The notes: a model not told the origin generated them from the sequence alone. Positions 7,786-17,306 are shown, counted from the stretch's first letter. The stretch is 64,000 bases of DNA from Fimbriimonadaceae bacterium (GCA_019454125.1 CP075365.1:2350218-2414217), one strand, 5' to 3'. Numbers and translations are program-made.

Positions 7786-8766
7786 ATGACCGTCGCCATG
7801 CGGCAAAATTCTTTCGTCCAAGCGGCAAAGGGGACCCTCTACGTCACGTTCCTGGTCGCGGCACTCGTGGCCGGCTCTCTTTTCGGATGGCTGGGCCGCA
7901 GCAGCATCATGGCCGAAGCTCTTCGGCAAAAGGCCTACGGGACAAAGCCGCAAGAAGTTTTCCGAAACGACCTGAAATCCGACCGCCAATACCTCAATGT
8001 GTTGGTCTTGGGTTGCGACGAAGACTACGTTTACGGGGGCATTGGGGTCACTCGCCACGCCTCGCGTTCCGATATGATGCTTGTCGCGAAGCTGGATTTT
8101 GAGAACAACAAGATTTCCGGTGTTTCGATCCCGCGCGACACGCTTGTGCAATTGCCCGGTTATGAGACCCATAAGATCAACGCCTACCACAAGTATGGCT
8201 ACGACGAGGGCGGACCCGAGAAGGCAAAGGCTTTGGCACAGCAAGCGACCGAGCAAGTCTTGAACATCAAAGTTGACCGCGTCGTCGTCATAAACTTTAA
8301 CGCGTTCAAAGACATTGTGGACATGCTGGGTGGAGTCGACGTGTACGTCCCCAAAAACATGCACTATGAAGACAAGGCTGGTGGCCTCTATATCGATCTT
8401 AAGAAGGGTCGCCAAACCTTGAACGGCTATCAGGCCATGGGATACGTCCGCTTCCGCAAGGCGGATAGCGACTTGGAACGACAGAAGCGCCAGAAGGACT
8501 TCATCATGGCGATACGCTCGAAGGCGGTCCGCCGTTGGCAGGTCAGTCCCGAGCTTATTGACAAATCTATCGAGCTTATGGGCGGCACGTTCACTCCGGC
8601 GGAAGTCGCCTCGCTCGCACTTTTCGGCCAAAGCGTCGGCGCTGACAACATTAAGTTCGATATGGTTCCCGTAAAGGAGGCTGGGCGAGGATCGCTCAGG
8701 GTCGACCAGCCCGCCCTCGATAAACTTTTGAGGGACACCGGCTTTAAAGGACCAGATCCGAGTTAA
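7786..8766 (+). CDS. LytR-CpsA-Psr (LCP) family protein
   Basis: LCP proteins transfer glycopolymers from lipid carriers to the cell wall or other acceptors outside the membrane. The 326-residue product has an N-terminal membrane segment (VTFLVAALVAGSLFGW) then the LCP domain with RSDMMLVAKLD, SIPRDT, and RFRKADSDLERQKRQ, which contain the conserved Arg and Asp residues that bind pyrophosphate and Mg. The ATG at 7786 was chosen; an in-frame GTG lies 13 codons upstream. A possible TACCTT -10 lies 12 nt before the ATG. The next gene starts 3 bp after its stop, so they form an operon. Confidence 0.9.
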   Translation: MTVAMRQNSFVQAAKGTLYVTFLVAALVAGSLFGWLGRSSIMAEALRQKAYGTKPQEVFRNDLKSDRQYLNVLVLGCDEDYVYGGIGVTRHASRSDMMLVAKLDFENNKISGVSIPRDTLVQLPGYETHKINAYHKYGYDEGGPEKAKALAQQATEQVLNIKVDRVVVINFNAFKDIVDMLGGVDVYVPKNMHYEDKAGGLYIDLKKGRQTLNGYQAMGYVRFRKADSDLERQKRQKDFIMAIRSKAVRRWQVSPELIDKSIELMGGTFTPAEVASLALFGQSVGADNIKFDMVPVKEAGRGSLRVDQPALDKLLRDTGFKGPDPS

Positions 8767-8769
8767 GCA

Positions 8770-9621
8770 ATGGCAGGCTCGGAAAGAGAAGATGACCGCG
8801 ATGGGGTCATAGAAGGAAGGCGCGGTACGGCTTACGTTACGAAGCGCGATTTCCTCATTATTCTCGCAGTGGTCATTGTCCTCGGTTTCATGTTCTTTCC
8901 CTTCTACTTAAAAGGTAAGAAGGACGCTGAGTATGCCGAGTGCAAGAGGCACATGCACGAGGTCTGGAACGCCTTGAGCCTCTATGCGACTCAGAACAAT
9001 GACAGTCTCCCCCCGACTCATAACCAGCTGTCAAACGGGTCGCCCGCCTACTTCGGCGGTTACCCGGTCACTTGGGTGTCGCAAATCCGCCCGTTCCTGA
9101 ACGGGGAGGATTCGTTCCGTTGCCCAAGTTCGCACAAAGAGGAGTCTTCCGAGTCACTCTATCTTGAGGACTCCTCACGACCTCTGCACTGTGACTTTGG
9201 GATGTACAGGGGCCTCTCCACCGCGCCAACGAACAAGGTTCCGGATCCAAACTCCGTCGTTCTCATTGCGGAGACCAGCAACTTCGGGGCGATGAAAAGT
9301 TACAACCCCATCCCGTTCCAGGACGAAGAGGGACAGGACGTCACCCAAGACGGGTTTCTCATTGGCTGGGACAACGGAAACCTACAGTTTAATAAGCAAA
9401 CGAAGCGGGTGACCCGCCTCGCCTTTCGCAATACGGCTAACGGCTCTTTCCTTGATCCTTCCGTCGAAGGACGGCACGGCAAGAGCATCAACGCCATCAC
9501 CTTGAGCGGCAGCCTGACGCCCCTGACCGCGGGCGACACCGAGGTCAAACCCCTCGACTATCGGCTGACGGGCACATGGGCTTCCGACCCCGTCCTTATG
9601 GGCGAAGCCAGCTCAAGGTAA
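8770..9621 (+). CDS. Membrane-anchored pseudopilin-like protein (no canonical prepilin cleavage site)
   Basis: The 283-residue product has a 20-residue charged N-terminal tail, a single transmembrane helix (about residues 29-48, IILAVVIVLGFMFFPFYL), and a long exported domain with two cysteines (ECKRHM, FRCPSSH) and a GRHGKSINAI segment, as in DUF1559-type pseudopilins. The FTLIELL signal of its neighbour at 7.6 kb is absent, so processing by prepilin peptidase is doubtful. It follows the LCP gene by 3 bp and is likely co-transcribed. Function unknown. Confidence 0.8.
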   Translation: MAGSEREDDRDGVIEGRRGTAYVTKRDFLIILAVVIVLGFMFFPFYLKGKKDAEYAECKRHMHEVWNALSLYATQNNDSLPPTHNQLSNGSPAYFGGYPVTWVSQIRPFLNGEDSFRCPSSHKEESSESLYLEDSSRPLHCDFGMYRGLSTAPTNKVPDPNSVVLIAETSNFGAMKSYNPIPFQDEEGQDVTQDGFLIGWDNGNLQFNKQTKRVTRLAFRNTANGSFLDPSVEGRHGKSINAITLSGSLTPLTAGDTEVKPLDYRLTGTWASDPVLMGEASSR

Positions 9622-9653
9622 GCCTCGGCCCGCCAAGCGGCGCGGACCGAGGC
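9622..9653. terminator. Inverted repeat between convergent genes, possible bidirectional terminator
   Basis: GCCTCGG (9622-9628) pairs with CCGAGGC (9647-9653) and the interior adds a CGCC/GGCG pairing. It sits right after one stop codon and 15 bp before the convergent stop. There is no T-tract, so intrinsic termination is unproven. Confidence 0.5.
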
Positions 9654-9667
9654 AGGGGTAGCGACCT

Positions 9668-10153
9668 TCAGACCCGTTTTCGACGTGCCGCCAGGGCGGC
9701 CAGGCCCGCGCCGAGCGCCAAGAGAGTCGCGGGCTCGGGAACCGGCGTGATCTGCCCTCGGATTTCGCCGCCCGGATTGATCACCGTGTGTACGTTCACG
9801 TAGTACTGCTCCGAAAGCAGCCTCGCCTCTTGGGTCGCGTCGAGCACGGCCACAAGTTGCTTTGGGTTGCCGACGCCGATGTTGATTTCGACGGGGCCGT
9901 TCACGCCACGGGCGCCGTGGTGGACGTGAGCTGCCGTCTGGTCGCTCGTGAGGTCCCGGAAGGCGATCGTGATGTCGAGGACTTTCGTGACATCGTCGTA
10001 GGTGCCGACAATCGTCCCCGTAGCCGGGCTGTTGTTCGGCGGCACCTCCTGGGAAGCGTCCATCACGTTGTTGATGGTCCAAACGAAGGCTCGCGCCGGC
10101 ACAAAAGCGGCAAGAGCAGCGAGGGCAGCCAGCCCCCTAATGTAGTTTCTCAT
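9668..10153 (-). CDS. CHRD-domain protein with PEP-CTERM sorting signal
   Basis: The 161-residue product has a signal peptide (residues 1-20, LAALAALAAFVPARA), a CHRD domain with the HVHHG and HTVINPGGEIRGQI motifs, and ends in VPEPATLLALGAGLAALAARRKR, a PEP-CTERM tail recognised in other bacteria by exosortase. The start is set by a strong Shine-Dalgarno sequence (AAGGAG) 6 nt before the ATG; an upstream in-frame start lacks one. The protein is probably exported and attached to or released from the surface. The exosortase gene is not in the window. CHRD function is not well established. Confidence 0.88.
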   Translation of the reverse strand: MRNYIRGLAALAALAAFVPARAFVWTINNVMDASQEVPPNNSPATGTIVGTYDDVTKVLDITIAFRDLTSDQTAAHVHHGARGVNGPVEINIGVGNPKQLVAVLDATQEARLLSEQYYVNVHTVINPGGEIRGQITPVPEPATLLALGAGLAALAARRKRV

Positions 10154-10345
10154 GCTATCTCCTTCTGAACAAGGGCGTCCGTCCAGCGACGGATGCCACA
10201 CTCTAGTAATAGCACGAGATTCTTGAATGCGCGCGCTTCTCGCCGATTGTTCAGGTCAAGAGTGGGAAAAAGCTGCCCAGGGGCAAAAGTTCGAGGAAGC
10301 CGGCATCAGCCGCCTCCCTCCGTCGTCGCCTTCAAAGGCGCGATC

Positions 10346-11875
10346 TCACACGAACTTCTGATAGTTCGCGTCGAACTTAGCCTTAAGGTGTGCCGCTTTA
10401 GCGTCGTAGGCCCCCTTGTCGCTCCAAGTAGCGCGCGGGTCGAGGATTTCGTCCGGCACGCCCGGGCACGAGGTCGGCACGGAAAGCCCGAAGACGGGGT
10501 CAGTGCGGAAATCCCTTAGGTCCCCGCGGAACGCCGCGTGGATCAGCGCCCTCGTGTGGGTGAGGCTCATGCGCGAACCGACGCCGTAGGGGCCGCCCGT
10601 CCAGCCGGTGTTCACCAGCCAGACCGTCGCGCCGTGACGCTCAATCTTCTCGCCCAGCAACTTGGCGTAGACCTTCGGCGGCAGCGGCAAGAACGGCGCT
10701 CCGAAGCACGTGCTGAATGTCAGCTGCGGTTCTGTGACGCCCGCCTCGGTTCCCGCGACCTTCGCCGTGTAGCCGTTCAGAAAGTGGTACATCGCCTGCT
10801 CGGCGGTGAGCTTGCTGATGGGGGGCAGGACGCCGCTGGCGTCGCAAGTGAGGAAGCAGATGTTCTTCGGGTGGCCACCGATGCTCGGATGCACCGCGTT
10901 CTCGATGTGCTCCAACGGGTAGGCGCACCGCGTGTTCTCGGTGAGGGTCGTGGCGTCGTAGTCGGGGTGGCGCTTCTCGTCCATCACCACGTTCTCCAGC
11001 ACCGCACCGAATCGGATCGCGTCCCAGATCTGCGGCTCGCCCTCCTTGCTCAACTTGATGCATTTCGCATAGCACCCGCCCTCGATATTGAACACCCCGG
11101 TGTCCGTCCATCCGTGTTCATCGTCTCCGATGAGGCTCCGATCCGAGTCGGCCGAGAGGGTCGTCTTGCCCGTTCCGCTCAGCCCGAAGAAGAGGGCCGT
11201 GTCGCCCTCGATGCCGATGTTCGCGCTGCAGTGCATGCTCAGCACGCCCTTCAGCGGCAAGAGGTAGTTCATGATCGTGAACACGCTCTTCTTCATCTCG
11301 CCTGCGTAGGAGGTGCCGAGGATCAGCACCGCCTTCTCGGTGAAGTTGAGCGCGATCACGGCGTCGCGCTGCTCCCCGTTCTCCTCGCGGAGCCACTGCT
11401 CGCGAGAGAGGTCGACGACCGTCCACTCGGGCTCGAATCCGCGCAGTTCCTCCGCGCTCGGCCGGATCAGGAGCTGGGTGATGAAGTGCGCGTGGTAGGC
11501 GTTCTCCACCACGAACCGGACCTTGATCCGGTGGTCCGGGTCCGCCCCGGCGAAGCAATCGACGATGTAAAGCTGCTTGTTCCCGAGCGAAGACTGGGCG
11601 CGCTGCTTCAGGGTCTCCCAAAGGGCCGGCTCCATCGAGCCGTTGTTCTCCCACCAGATTTTGTCCTTCGTCTCGGAATCGAGCACGACGCGCTTGTCCT
11701 TCGGGGTGCGACCGGTGTACTTCCCGGTGTAGGCGACGAGCGCGCCGTTATCGGCCATGCGGCCTTCACCGTTCTTAATGGCGTGCTCGACGAGTTCGGC
11801 TATGGGCAGGTTGCGGTAGACCGTCTTTGCGCTATCGACTGAAATGAAGGTCGGAACGACGCTCGTGGCACTCAT
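10346..11875 (-). CDS. pckA: Phosphoenolpyruvate carboxykinase (ATP)
   Basis: PckA converts oxaloacetate and ATP to phosphoenolpyruvate, the entry to gluconeogenesis. The 509-residue protein shows the kinase-1a loop GLSGTGKTTLS, the metal motif GDDEHGW, the FNIEGGCYAKC segment and RGDLRDFRTD near the end, all typical of ATP-dependent enzymes. The N terminus begins MSATSVV and the ATG is the only sensible start. The upstream region contains TACAAT 49 bp away and a GAGGA element 6-10 nt before the ATG, so this gene looks conventionally led. glpX and tpiA in the window serve the same route. Confidence 0.96.
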   Translation of the reverse strand: MSATSVVPTFISVDSAKTVYRNLPIAELVEHAIKNGEGRMADNGALVAYTGKYTGRTPKDKRVVLDSETKDKIWWENNGSMEPALWETLKQRAQSSLGNKQLYIVDCFAGADPDHRIKVRFVVENAYHAHFITQLLIRPSAEELRGFEPEWTVVDLSREQWLREENGEQRDAVIALNFTEKAVLILGTSYAGEMKKSVFTIMNYLLPLKGVLSMHCSANIGIEGDTALFFGLSGTGKTTLSADSDRSLIGDDEHGWTDTGVFNIEGGCYAKCIKLSKEGEPQIWDAIRFGAVLENVVMDEKRHPDYDATTLTENTRCAYPLEHIENAVHPSIGGHPKNICFLTCDASGVLPPISKLTAEQAMYHFLNGYTAKVAGTEAGVTEPQLTFSTCFGAPFLPLPPKVYAKLLGEKIERHGATVWLVNTGWTGGPYGVGSRMSLTHTRALIHAAFRGDLRDFRTDPVFGLSVPTSCPGVPDEILDPRATWSDKGAYDAKAAHLKAKFDANYQKFV

Positions 11876-11924
11876 CTTTGAATCCTCGGCGGCCGGTTCT
11901 CCGGAATCGGCTTATCTGGCCTAG

Positions 11925-11930
11925 ATTGTA
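11925..11930 (-). promoter_or_regulatory. Candidate -10 box of pckA (TACAAT)
   Basis: TACAAT on the minus strand, 49 bp before the pckA ATG; gives a leader of about 42 nt with a GAGGA element near the start codon. No convincing -35. Confidence 0.4.
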
Positions 11931-12048
11931 CCGCTGGGACGACGCCGCCGGAGGGGCGCCGAGAAGGTCCGTTAGATCCTTAACGCCCTCATTTTTGAGC
12001 ACATGGACGCACTCTGGCGTCCCCTCGGGGAGGGTCGGGGATGCCGTT

Positions 12049-13368
12049 CTAAACCACCGTCAGAGATTCAAGGTCGCGCATGAAGGTCGGGTAGCTGGTG
12101 CCGACCGCCTCCGCCCCTTCGATCCGCGTCTCGCCTTCGGCCACGAGCCCCGCGATCGCAAAGGCCATGGCGATGCGGTGGTCGCCGTTCGCGTCGATGG
12201 TCGCCCCTTTCAGGGCGACCGGCCCCTCGACGTCCATGCCGTCCGGATAGGTCTCCACCTTCGCACCCATGGCTCGCAACGCCTGCGCCACCGTTTCTAT
12301 CCGGTCCGACTCCTTCACGCGCAGTTCGCTCGCGTCACGGAAGCGCGTCACGCCCTCGCACTGGGTCGCCAGGACGGCGAGGGCCGGGATCTCGTCGATC
12401 AGGCGCGGGACGAGATCGCCCGAGACCTCGAAAGCCTTCAGCCCGCTGTGGCCGCGGACCACCAAGTCCGCCACCGGCTCGCCCATGTGGTCGCGCGGGC
12501 CGTCCAGCCCGATATCGACCCCGGCGGCCTCCAGCACCTCCAAGGCACCGGTGCGGGTCGAGTTGATCCCGACACAGGCCAGCCGCACTTGCGAGCCGGG
12601 CAGCATCGCCGCGCCGACCAAGAAGAAGGTCGCGCTGGAAATGTCGCCCGGCACTTCAAACTCGAAGGGAGGCCATGTCTGGCCGCCGTCCAGGCCCACC
12701 GCGCCGTCCTCTCGGTCGAGCAGCTCGACGCCGAGCGCCTCGAGCATCCGCTCGGTGTGGTCCCGGCTCTGCGCCGGTTCCCGCACCCAGGTGGTGCCGC
12801 GCGCGCGCAGCCCGGCCAACAAGACGCACGACTTCACCTGCGCGCTCGCAACAGGCGAGACGAAGTCAATCCCCTTCAAGGGACGGCCGGCGATCGTCAC
12901 CGGCGGCGTCTCTCCCCGGAAGTCTGCGCCCATCTGGCGGAGCGGTTCGGCAATGCGCCCCATCGGCCGCTTTGAGAGCGAAGCGTCCCCGCTTAGAGTC
13001 GCGACCACTCCGGGGCACGCCGCGATCAGGCCAGAAAGGAGACGGATCGTAGTGCCGCTGTTCCCGCAGTCGAGTGGGATGTCCGGTGAGGCCCATGCCC
13101 GGTTCGGCCACACCATCGTGAAGGGTCGGTCACCCATCTCGCCATCGGGGAAGTGCTCGACCTCCGTGCCGAGTTCGGCCAGGCAATCCAGGGTCCGCTG
13201 GCAATCGTTGGAGTCCAGCGGCCGCGCCACATAGCTCGGCACCCCCGCAGGCTCCGCCATCGCCGCGAGAAGGTAGGCGCGGTGGGTGAGCGACTTGTCC
13301 CCGGGGGGGCGCACCGTCCCGTTCAGACCCGCGATCCGGCCGAGCGTAATTGAGCTGCTGTGCGACAC
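12049..13368 (-). CDS. aroA: 3-phosphoshikimate 1-carboxyvinyltransferase (EPSP synthase)
   Basis: AroA joins phosphoenolpyruvate to shikimate-3-phosphate in aromatic amino acid synthesis. The 439-residue product has GDKSLTHRA near the N terminus, DCGNSGTTIRLLSG, KESDRIE and NGDHRIAMA, in family order. The GNSGTT form of the loop resembles class II enzymes. The frame stays open upstream to 13842 over the divergent gene; the GTG at 13368 (VSHSSSITL) was chosen because the first beta strand starts there and it falls within the 55-bp divergent promoter region. No recognised aro neighbours. Confidence 0.93.
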   Translation of the reverse strand: MSHSSSITLGRIAGLNGTVRPPGDKSLTHRAYLLAAMAEPAGVPSYVARPLDSNDCQRTLDCLAELGTEVEHFPDGEMGDRPFTMVWPNRAWASPDIPLDCGNSGTTIRLLSGLIAACPGVVATLSGDASLSKRPMGRIAEPLRQMGADFRGETPPVTIAGRPLKGIDFVSPVASAQVKSCVLLAGLRARGTTWVREPAQSRDHTERMLEALGVELLDREDGAVGLDGGQTWPPFEFEVPGDISSATFFLVGAAMLPGSQVRLACVGINSTRTGALEVLEAAGVDIGLDGPRDHMGEPVADLVVRGHSGLKAFEVSGDLVPRLIDEIPALAVLATQCEGVTRFRDASELRVKESDRIETVAQALRAMGAKVETYPDGMDVEGPVALKGATIDANGDHRIAMAFAIAGLVAEGETRIEGAEAVGTSYPTFMRDLESLTVV

Positions 13369-13404
13369 GTGCGGCCAGTTTGGCGTATCGGCCCCCTTCT
13401 TTAG

Positions 13405-13410
13405 TAGAAT
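13405..13410 (+). promoter_or_regulatory. Candidate -10 box of the VPS10-like gene (TAGAAT)
   Basis: TAGAAT ends 13 nt before the chosen ATG at 13424, giving a leader of about 6 nt. An alternative ATG at 13409 overlaps the box and would need another promoter. Confidence 0.5.
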
Positions 13411-13423
13411 GCCGCGACAGTCG

Positions 13424-16312
13424 ATGCTCAGCCTCCTCTTCCTCTTCATATCACCGCAAGAGCAAATCCAGCTCAAGCCGCCCATGTCCAAGGTCGCGGA
13501 AAAGCAAAAGTTCCATTTCGAAAAGGTGGCCGGAACTTCGGTGGGCGACCGTGAAAGAAGCTTCGAGGAACGGCGTCGGATGGTGGGCTCGTCGCCGTTC
13601 CGGCAGGTGCCGTGGCGCTCGATAGGGCCCGAGGTCCAGGGCGGGCGCGTCATCGACATCGACTCGCCCCGCAACCGCCCGGAGGAGACCCTTGTCGCCT
13701 TTGCGACCGGCGGCCTTTGGCGGACGCGCGACGATGGCGGCTCTTGGCAGCCGTTGTTCGACGGCCAAGACGCGTTCGGCATCGGAGACTTCTCGGTATC
13801 GGACGATGGCCAGACCATCTGGGTCGGCACAGGCGAGAACAACAGCCAAAGGACAAGTTATGCGGGTTTCGGAGTGTACAAATCCATTGATGGCGGCACA
13901 ACTTGGCGCAACATGGGGCTGCGCGACTCGCACCACATCGGGCGCGTCGCGGTAAACCCCAAAAACCCCAAGGTCGTCTTCGTCGCCTCCATTGGACCTT
14001 TGTACAGTGACGGCGGCGAACGTGGACTTTTCGTGACAAAGGACGGGGGAGAAACGTGGCGCAACGTCCTCCCCGGCGGTGAAGACACCGGTTGCATCGA
14101 CGTCTGCTTTAAACCCGGCGATCCGCGCACGGTCTACGCGACCACCTGGGAGCGCGAGCGCCGCGCATGGAACTTCCGCGAAGGCGGTCCAGGGACCGCC
14201 GTCTACAGGTCCACAGACGGTGGCGAGAACTGGGAACCGATCTTTAAGCCGCAAGAGGATTGGGGCAGGGTCGGCCTCGCCGTAAGCCCGGCAAAGCCTG
14301 ACCGCCTCTACGTCTTTGTCGACAACCAAGAAGGCGACACGGAGTACGAGGACATCGATGAACTTGCACCTGCGGGAACCCTCACCCTTCGCCGTTTTTT
14401 AAGGATGAGCAAGGAAGAGTTCCTCGCCCTAGACGCTTCCATCCGCGACGGATTCTTAGAGCGCAACCTCCCGAGCGCGAAGCGCACGGAAGCGGTCAAG
14501 GATTTCAAGGACGGCAAGCTCACGATGGAAGACTTGGCGAACCTTATCCAAGAGCGAAACCCTAACGCCATGACCCAACCCCTGCGCGAGGCGCAGCTTT
14601 GGGTGAGCGACGACTCAGGCGCCACATGGCGCAATCCGAACCAAGGCCGCCGCATCGGATCGCACGGCGGCTACTACTGGGGAAAGGTCTTTGCAGACCC
14701 GAAGAACGCGGACATTGTCTACACGCTTGGCGTCCTCCTTCTGCGCTCGAGCGACGCAGGTAAATCGTGGCAACATATCGCCCAAAGGACGCACGTCGAC
14801 CACCACGTTGTCTATACCGACCCTCGCGACACCCGCAAAATGTGGCTGGGGAACGACGGCGGACTTTACCGAAGCCTTGATGGCGGAGGGACGTGGCGCC
14901 ACATCGAAAACTTAGCGGTCGGACAAACCACCACGCTCGCAATTGACGACAAGCCAATCTACAACGTCTACGTCGGTTTGCAGGATAACGGAACCTTAAA
15001 GGGCCCCAGCAACTATCGCGCAGGAATCGACGATCCTTCCCGCTGGACCAGCATCGGCGGAGGCGACGGCAGCGCCATCGCCATCGACCCCCGCGGCGGT
15101 GGCGACACCGTCTATATCGCCAGCCAGTTCGGTGCCCACCAGGGCCTCAACCAAACCAACAACCAGCGCTGGAGCGCACGCGCTGCCAACAAGCCGGGAG
15201 AGCCGGAACTCCGTTATAACTGGATCTCCCCGATCACGGTCAGCACACACCATCCTGATATCATCTACCTGGGCTCACAGAAGCTCCACAGATCGTTTAA
15301 CCAAGGCAAGAAGTACGACGATATCAGCCCCGACTTGACCAAAAACCGCGAGCAAGGGGACGTGCCCTTCTCCACTCTCACCGCAATAAGTGAAAGTCCG
15401 CTAAGGTTCGGGCTTATTTACATCGGTTGCGACGATGGCAACGTCAAGATGACGCCCGACGGAGGCTACCAATGGGTGGACATCCCGACCCCACAACCGA
15501 ATAAGTGGGTCACAAGGATCGTTGCGTCCCAGTACGACGAGCAAAAGGTGTACCTTTCGCAGAACGGCTACCGTGAAGACGACTTTAGACCCTATGTCTG
15601 GAAGTCGACCGACGCTGGAAAGACGTGGCAATCCATTGCCGCGGGCCTCCCGCTTGACTGCGTGAACACCGTCCGCGAAGACCCTGTCGTGAAAGGCATG
15701 CTCTGGGTCGGCACCGACATGGGGGTCTACGTCTCGCGCGACGACGGGGCCACGTGGCAGCCCTTCGGGGTAGGAATGCCGAACGCCCCCGTCCATGACC
15801 TTGCCATCCATCCCAAGGCTCACGAGATCGTGGCCGCCACCCACTCCCGCTCGGTCTGGGTCGCCAGCCTGGACCTCGTCCACAAGCTCACCGAAAAGAT
15901 CACCGCAGAGCCCGTCTACATCTGGCCGATCGACGACATGAGCCGCTCCGAACGCTGGGGATTCCCGCGTGGCGAATGGGACTCCGCCACGCCCGATCCG
16001 CCCCAGCTCAGCATCAGCTTCTGGAGCAGCGGCGAAGGGCCCGCGACGATCGAAGTGGCTGACGAGGGCAAGAAAAACGTCCTCACAAAGTCCGTGGACG
16101 CCATCAGGGGGCTGAACTTCGTCAAGGTCGAGCTACAGACCGCGCCTGGCGACCCCTTCGCACCCCGGAACCCGGACGCCAAGGGCACCGACGATCCCTT
16201 CGCCGCGCGCCGTCCCAGCTACCTGCCCCCGGGCAAGTACAAGGTGACGGTGACCGGCGCATGGGGCACCGCCCAAGCCGACTGGAACCTGACCGGAAGG
16301 GCGCGCACCTGA
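13424..16312 (+). CDS. Large secreted VPS10/sortilin-like, BNR-repeat beta-propeller protein
   Basis: The 962-residue product has a short hydrophobic N terminus (LSLLFLFIS) that could be a signal peptide, then at least ten Asp-box/BNR motifs of the type SxDxGxTW (for example STDGGENWEP, SDDSGATWRN, SDAGKSWQHI, SRDDGATWQP), which form a many-bladed beta-propeller as in sortilin VPS10 domains and in bacterial glycosyl hydrolase-like proteins. The C-terminal 130 residues form a different, beta-rich domain. No catalytic residues are assigned. The start at 13424 follows a TAGAAT by 13 nt. Ligand or substrate is unknown. Confidence 0.85.
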   Translation: MLSLLFLFISPQEQIQLKPPMSKVAEKQKFHFEKVAGTSVGDRERSFEERRRMVGSSPFRQVPWRSIGPEVQGGRVIDIDSPRNRPEETLVAFATGGLWRTRDDGGSWQPLFDGQDAFGIGDFSVSDDGQTIWVGTGENNSQRTSYAGFGVYKSIDGGTTWRNMGLRDSHHIGRVAVNPKNPKVVFVASIGPLYSDGGERGLFVTKDGGETWRNVLPGGEDTGCIDVCFKPGDPRTVYATTWERERRAWNFREGGPGTAVYRSTDGGENWEPIFKPQEDWGRVGLAVSPAKPDRLYVFVDNQEGDTEYEDIDELAPAGTLTLRRFLRMSKEEFLALDASIRDGFLERNLPSAKRTEAVKDFKDGKLTMEDLANLIQERNPNAMTQPLREAQLWVSDDSGATWRNPNQGRRIGSHGGYYWGKVFADPKNADIVYTLGVLLLRSSDAGKSWQHIAQRTHVDHHVVYTDPRDTRKMWLGNDGGLYRSLDGGGTWRHIENLAVGQTTTLAIDDKPIYNVYVGLQDNGTLKGPSNYRAGIDDPSRWTSIGGGDGSAIAIDPRGGGDTVYIASQFGAHQGLNQTNNQRWSARAANKPGEPELRYNWISPITVSTHHPDIIYLGSQKLHRSFNQGKKYDDISPDLTKNREQGDVPFSTLTAISESPLRFGLIYIGCDDGNVKMTPDGGYQWVDIPTPQPNKWVTRIVASQYDEQKVYLSQNGYREDDFRPYVWKSTDAGKTWQSIAAGLPLDCVNTVREDPVVKGMLWVGTDMGVYVSRDDGATWQPFGVGMPNAPVHDLAIHPKAHEIVAATHSRSVWVASLDLVHKLTEKITAEPVYIWPIDDMSRSERWGFPRGEWDSATPDPPQLSISFWSSGEGPATIEVADEGKKNVLTKSVDAIRGLNFVKVELQTAPGDPFAPRNPDAKGTDDPFAARRPSYLPPGKYKVTVTGAWGTAQADWNLTGRART

Positions 16313-16329
16313 CAGCGGAGAGCGAGGGC

Positions 16330-17286
16330 CTACTTCTCGTCGCCGTTGTCCATGTGCACCGTTTCGATCCGCCGGATCTTGCGCATCCCGCTGCGCATCA
16401 GGATCGATTCGGTCATGCTATAGCCACGCTTGTAGCGCACGCCCTTCAGCAGGTCGCCGGACGTGATGCCCGTCGCGCAGAAGACCACGTTGCCCCGCGC
16501 GAGGTCTTCCGTCGTCAGCACCCGCTCCGGGTCGCCGTCCATCATCTGCTTGGCGCGCACCTTCTCCTCCTCGTTGCGGAACTTCATCCGCGCCTGCATC
16601 TCACCGCCCGAGCAGAGCACCGCGACCGCCGTCAGGACGCCCTCCGGCGCGCCGCCGATCCCCATCAGCCCGTCGATCCCCGCGTCCGGGTCTAGCGCCG
16701 CAATGGCCACGGAAAGGTCGCCGTCCGGCACCAGGTGCACTCGGCAACCGGTTTCGCGAAGCTCGTGGATCAGCGCTTCGTGCCGCGGCCGGTCCAACAC
16801 GCCGATGATCATCTCGTCGACGTCCTTGCCCAGCGCCTTCGCCATCAGCCGCACGTTCACGCGGGGCGGTAGCGTTATGTCCAAGACACCGACGCACTCC
16901 TTGCCCGCGACCAACTTGTCCATATAGGTGTCCGGGGCGTGCATCAGGTAGCCCTCCCCCTCCACCGCCGCCGCCAAGACGCTGATCGCGTTCGGAGTGC
17001 CGTTCGCGCAGAGGTTCGTGCCCTCCAAAGGGTCGACTGCGATCTGCACCTCGGGCGAGTCGCCACTGCCCAGCTTCTCGCCGATGTACAGCATCGGCGC
17101 CTCGTCCCGCTCCCCTTCGCCGATCACGATCGTGGCGCACATCTCCATCGAGTTGAGCGCCCCCCGCATCGCCTGGCACGCCGCATCGTCCGCCTCGTCC
17201 TTCTTTCCCTTGCCGACCCACTTGCTGGCCGCCAGCGCCGCCTCTTCCGTGACCCTTAAAAAATCGATGTGTCGGTACTGATCCAC
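16330..17286 (-). CDS. glpX: Class II fructose-1,6-bisphosphatase
   Basis: GlpX hydrolyses fructose-1,6-bisphosphate in gluconeogenesis. The 318-residue product has IGEGERDEAPML, the metal motif DPLEGTNLCANG and IGGAPEGVLTA, as in the GlpX family; class I FBPase features are absent. The GTG start at 17286 is decided by an AAGGAG ribosome binding site 6 nt upstream and a TATACT promoter box 20 nt upstream; the frame continues further upstream only because the repeat array lacks stops. It is transcribed away from the array, whose nearest unit begins about 16 bp beyond the -10 box. Confidence 0.94.
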   Translation of the reverse strand: MDQYRHIDFLRVTEEAALAASKWVGKGKKDEADDAACQAMRGALNSMEMCATIVIGEGERDEAPMLYIGEKLGSGDSPEVQIAVDPLEGTNLCANGTPNAISVLAAAVEGEGYLMHAPDTYMDKLVAGKECVGVLDITLPPRVNVRLMAKALGKDVDEMIIGVLDRPRHEALIHELRETGCRVHLVPDGDLSVAIAALDPDAGIDGLMGIGGAPEGVLTAVAVLCSGGEMQARMKFRNEEEKVRAKQMMDGDPERVLTTEDLARGNVVFCATGITSGDLLKGVRYKRGYSMTESILMRSGMRKIRRIETVHMDNGDEK

Positions 17287-17306
17287 GCTGATCTCCTTGT
17301 CAGTCC

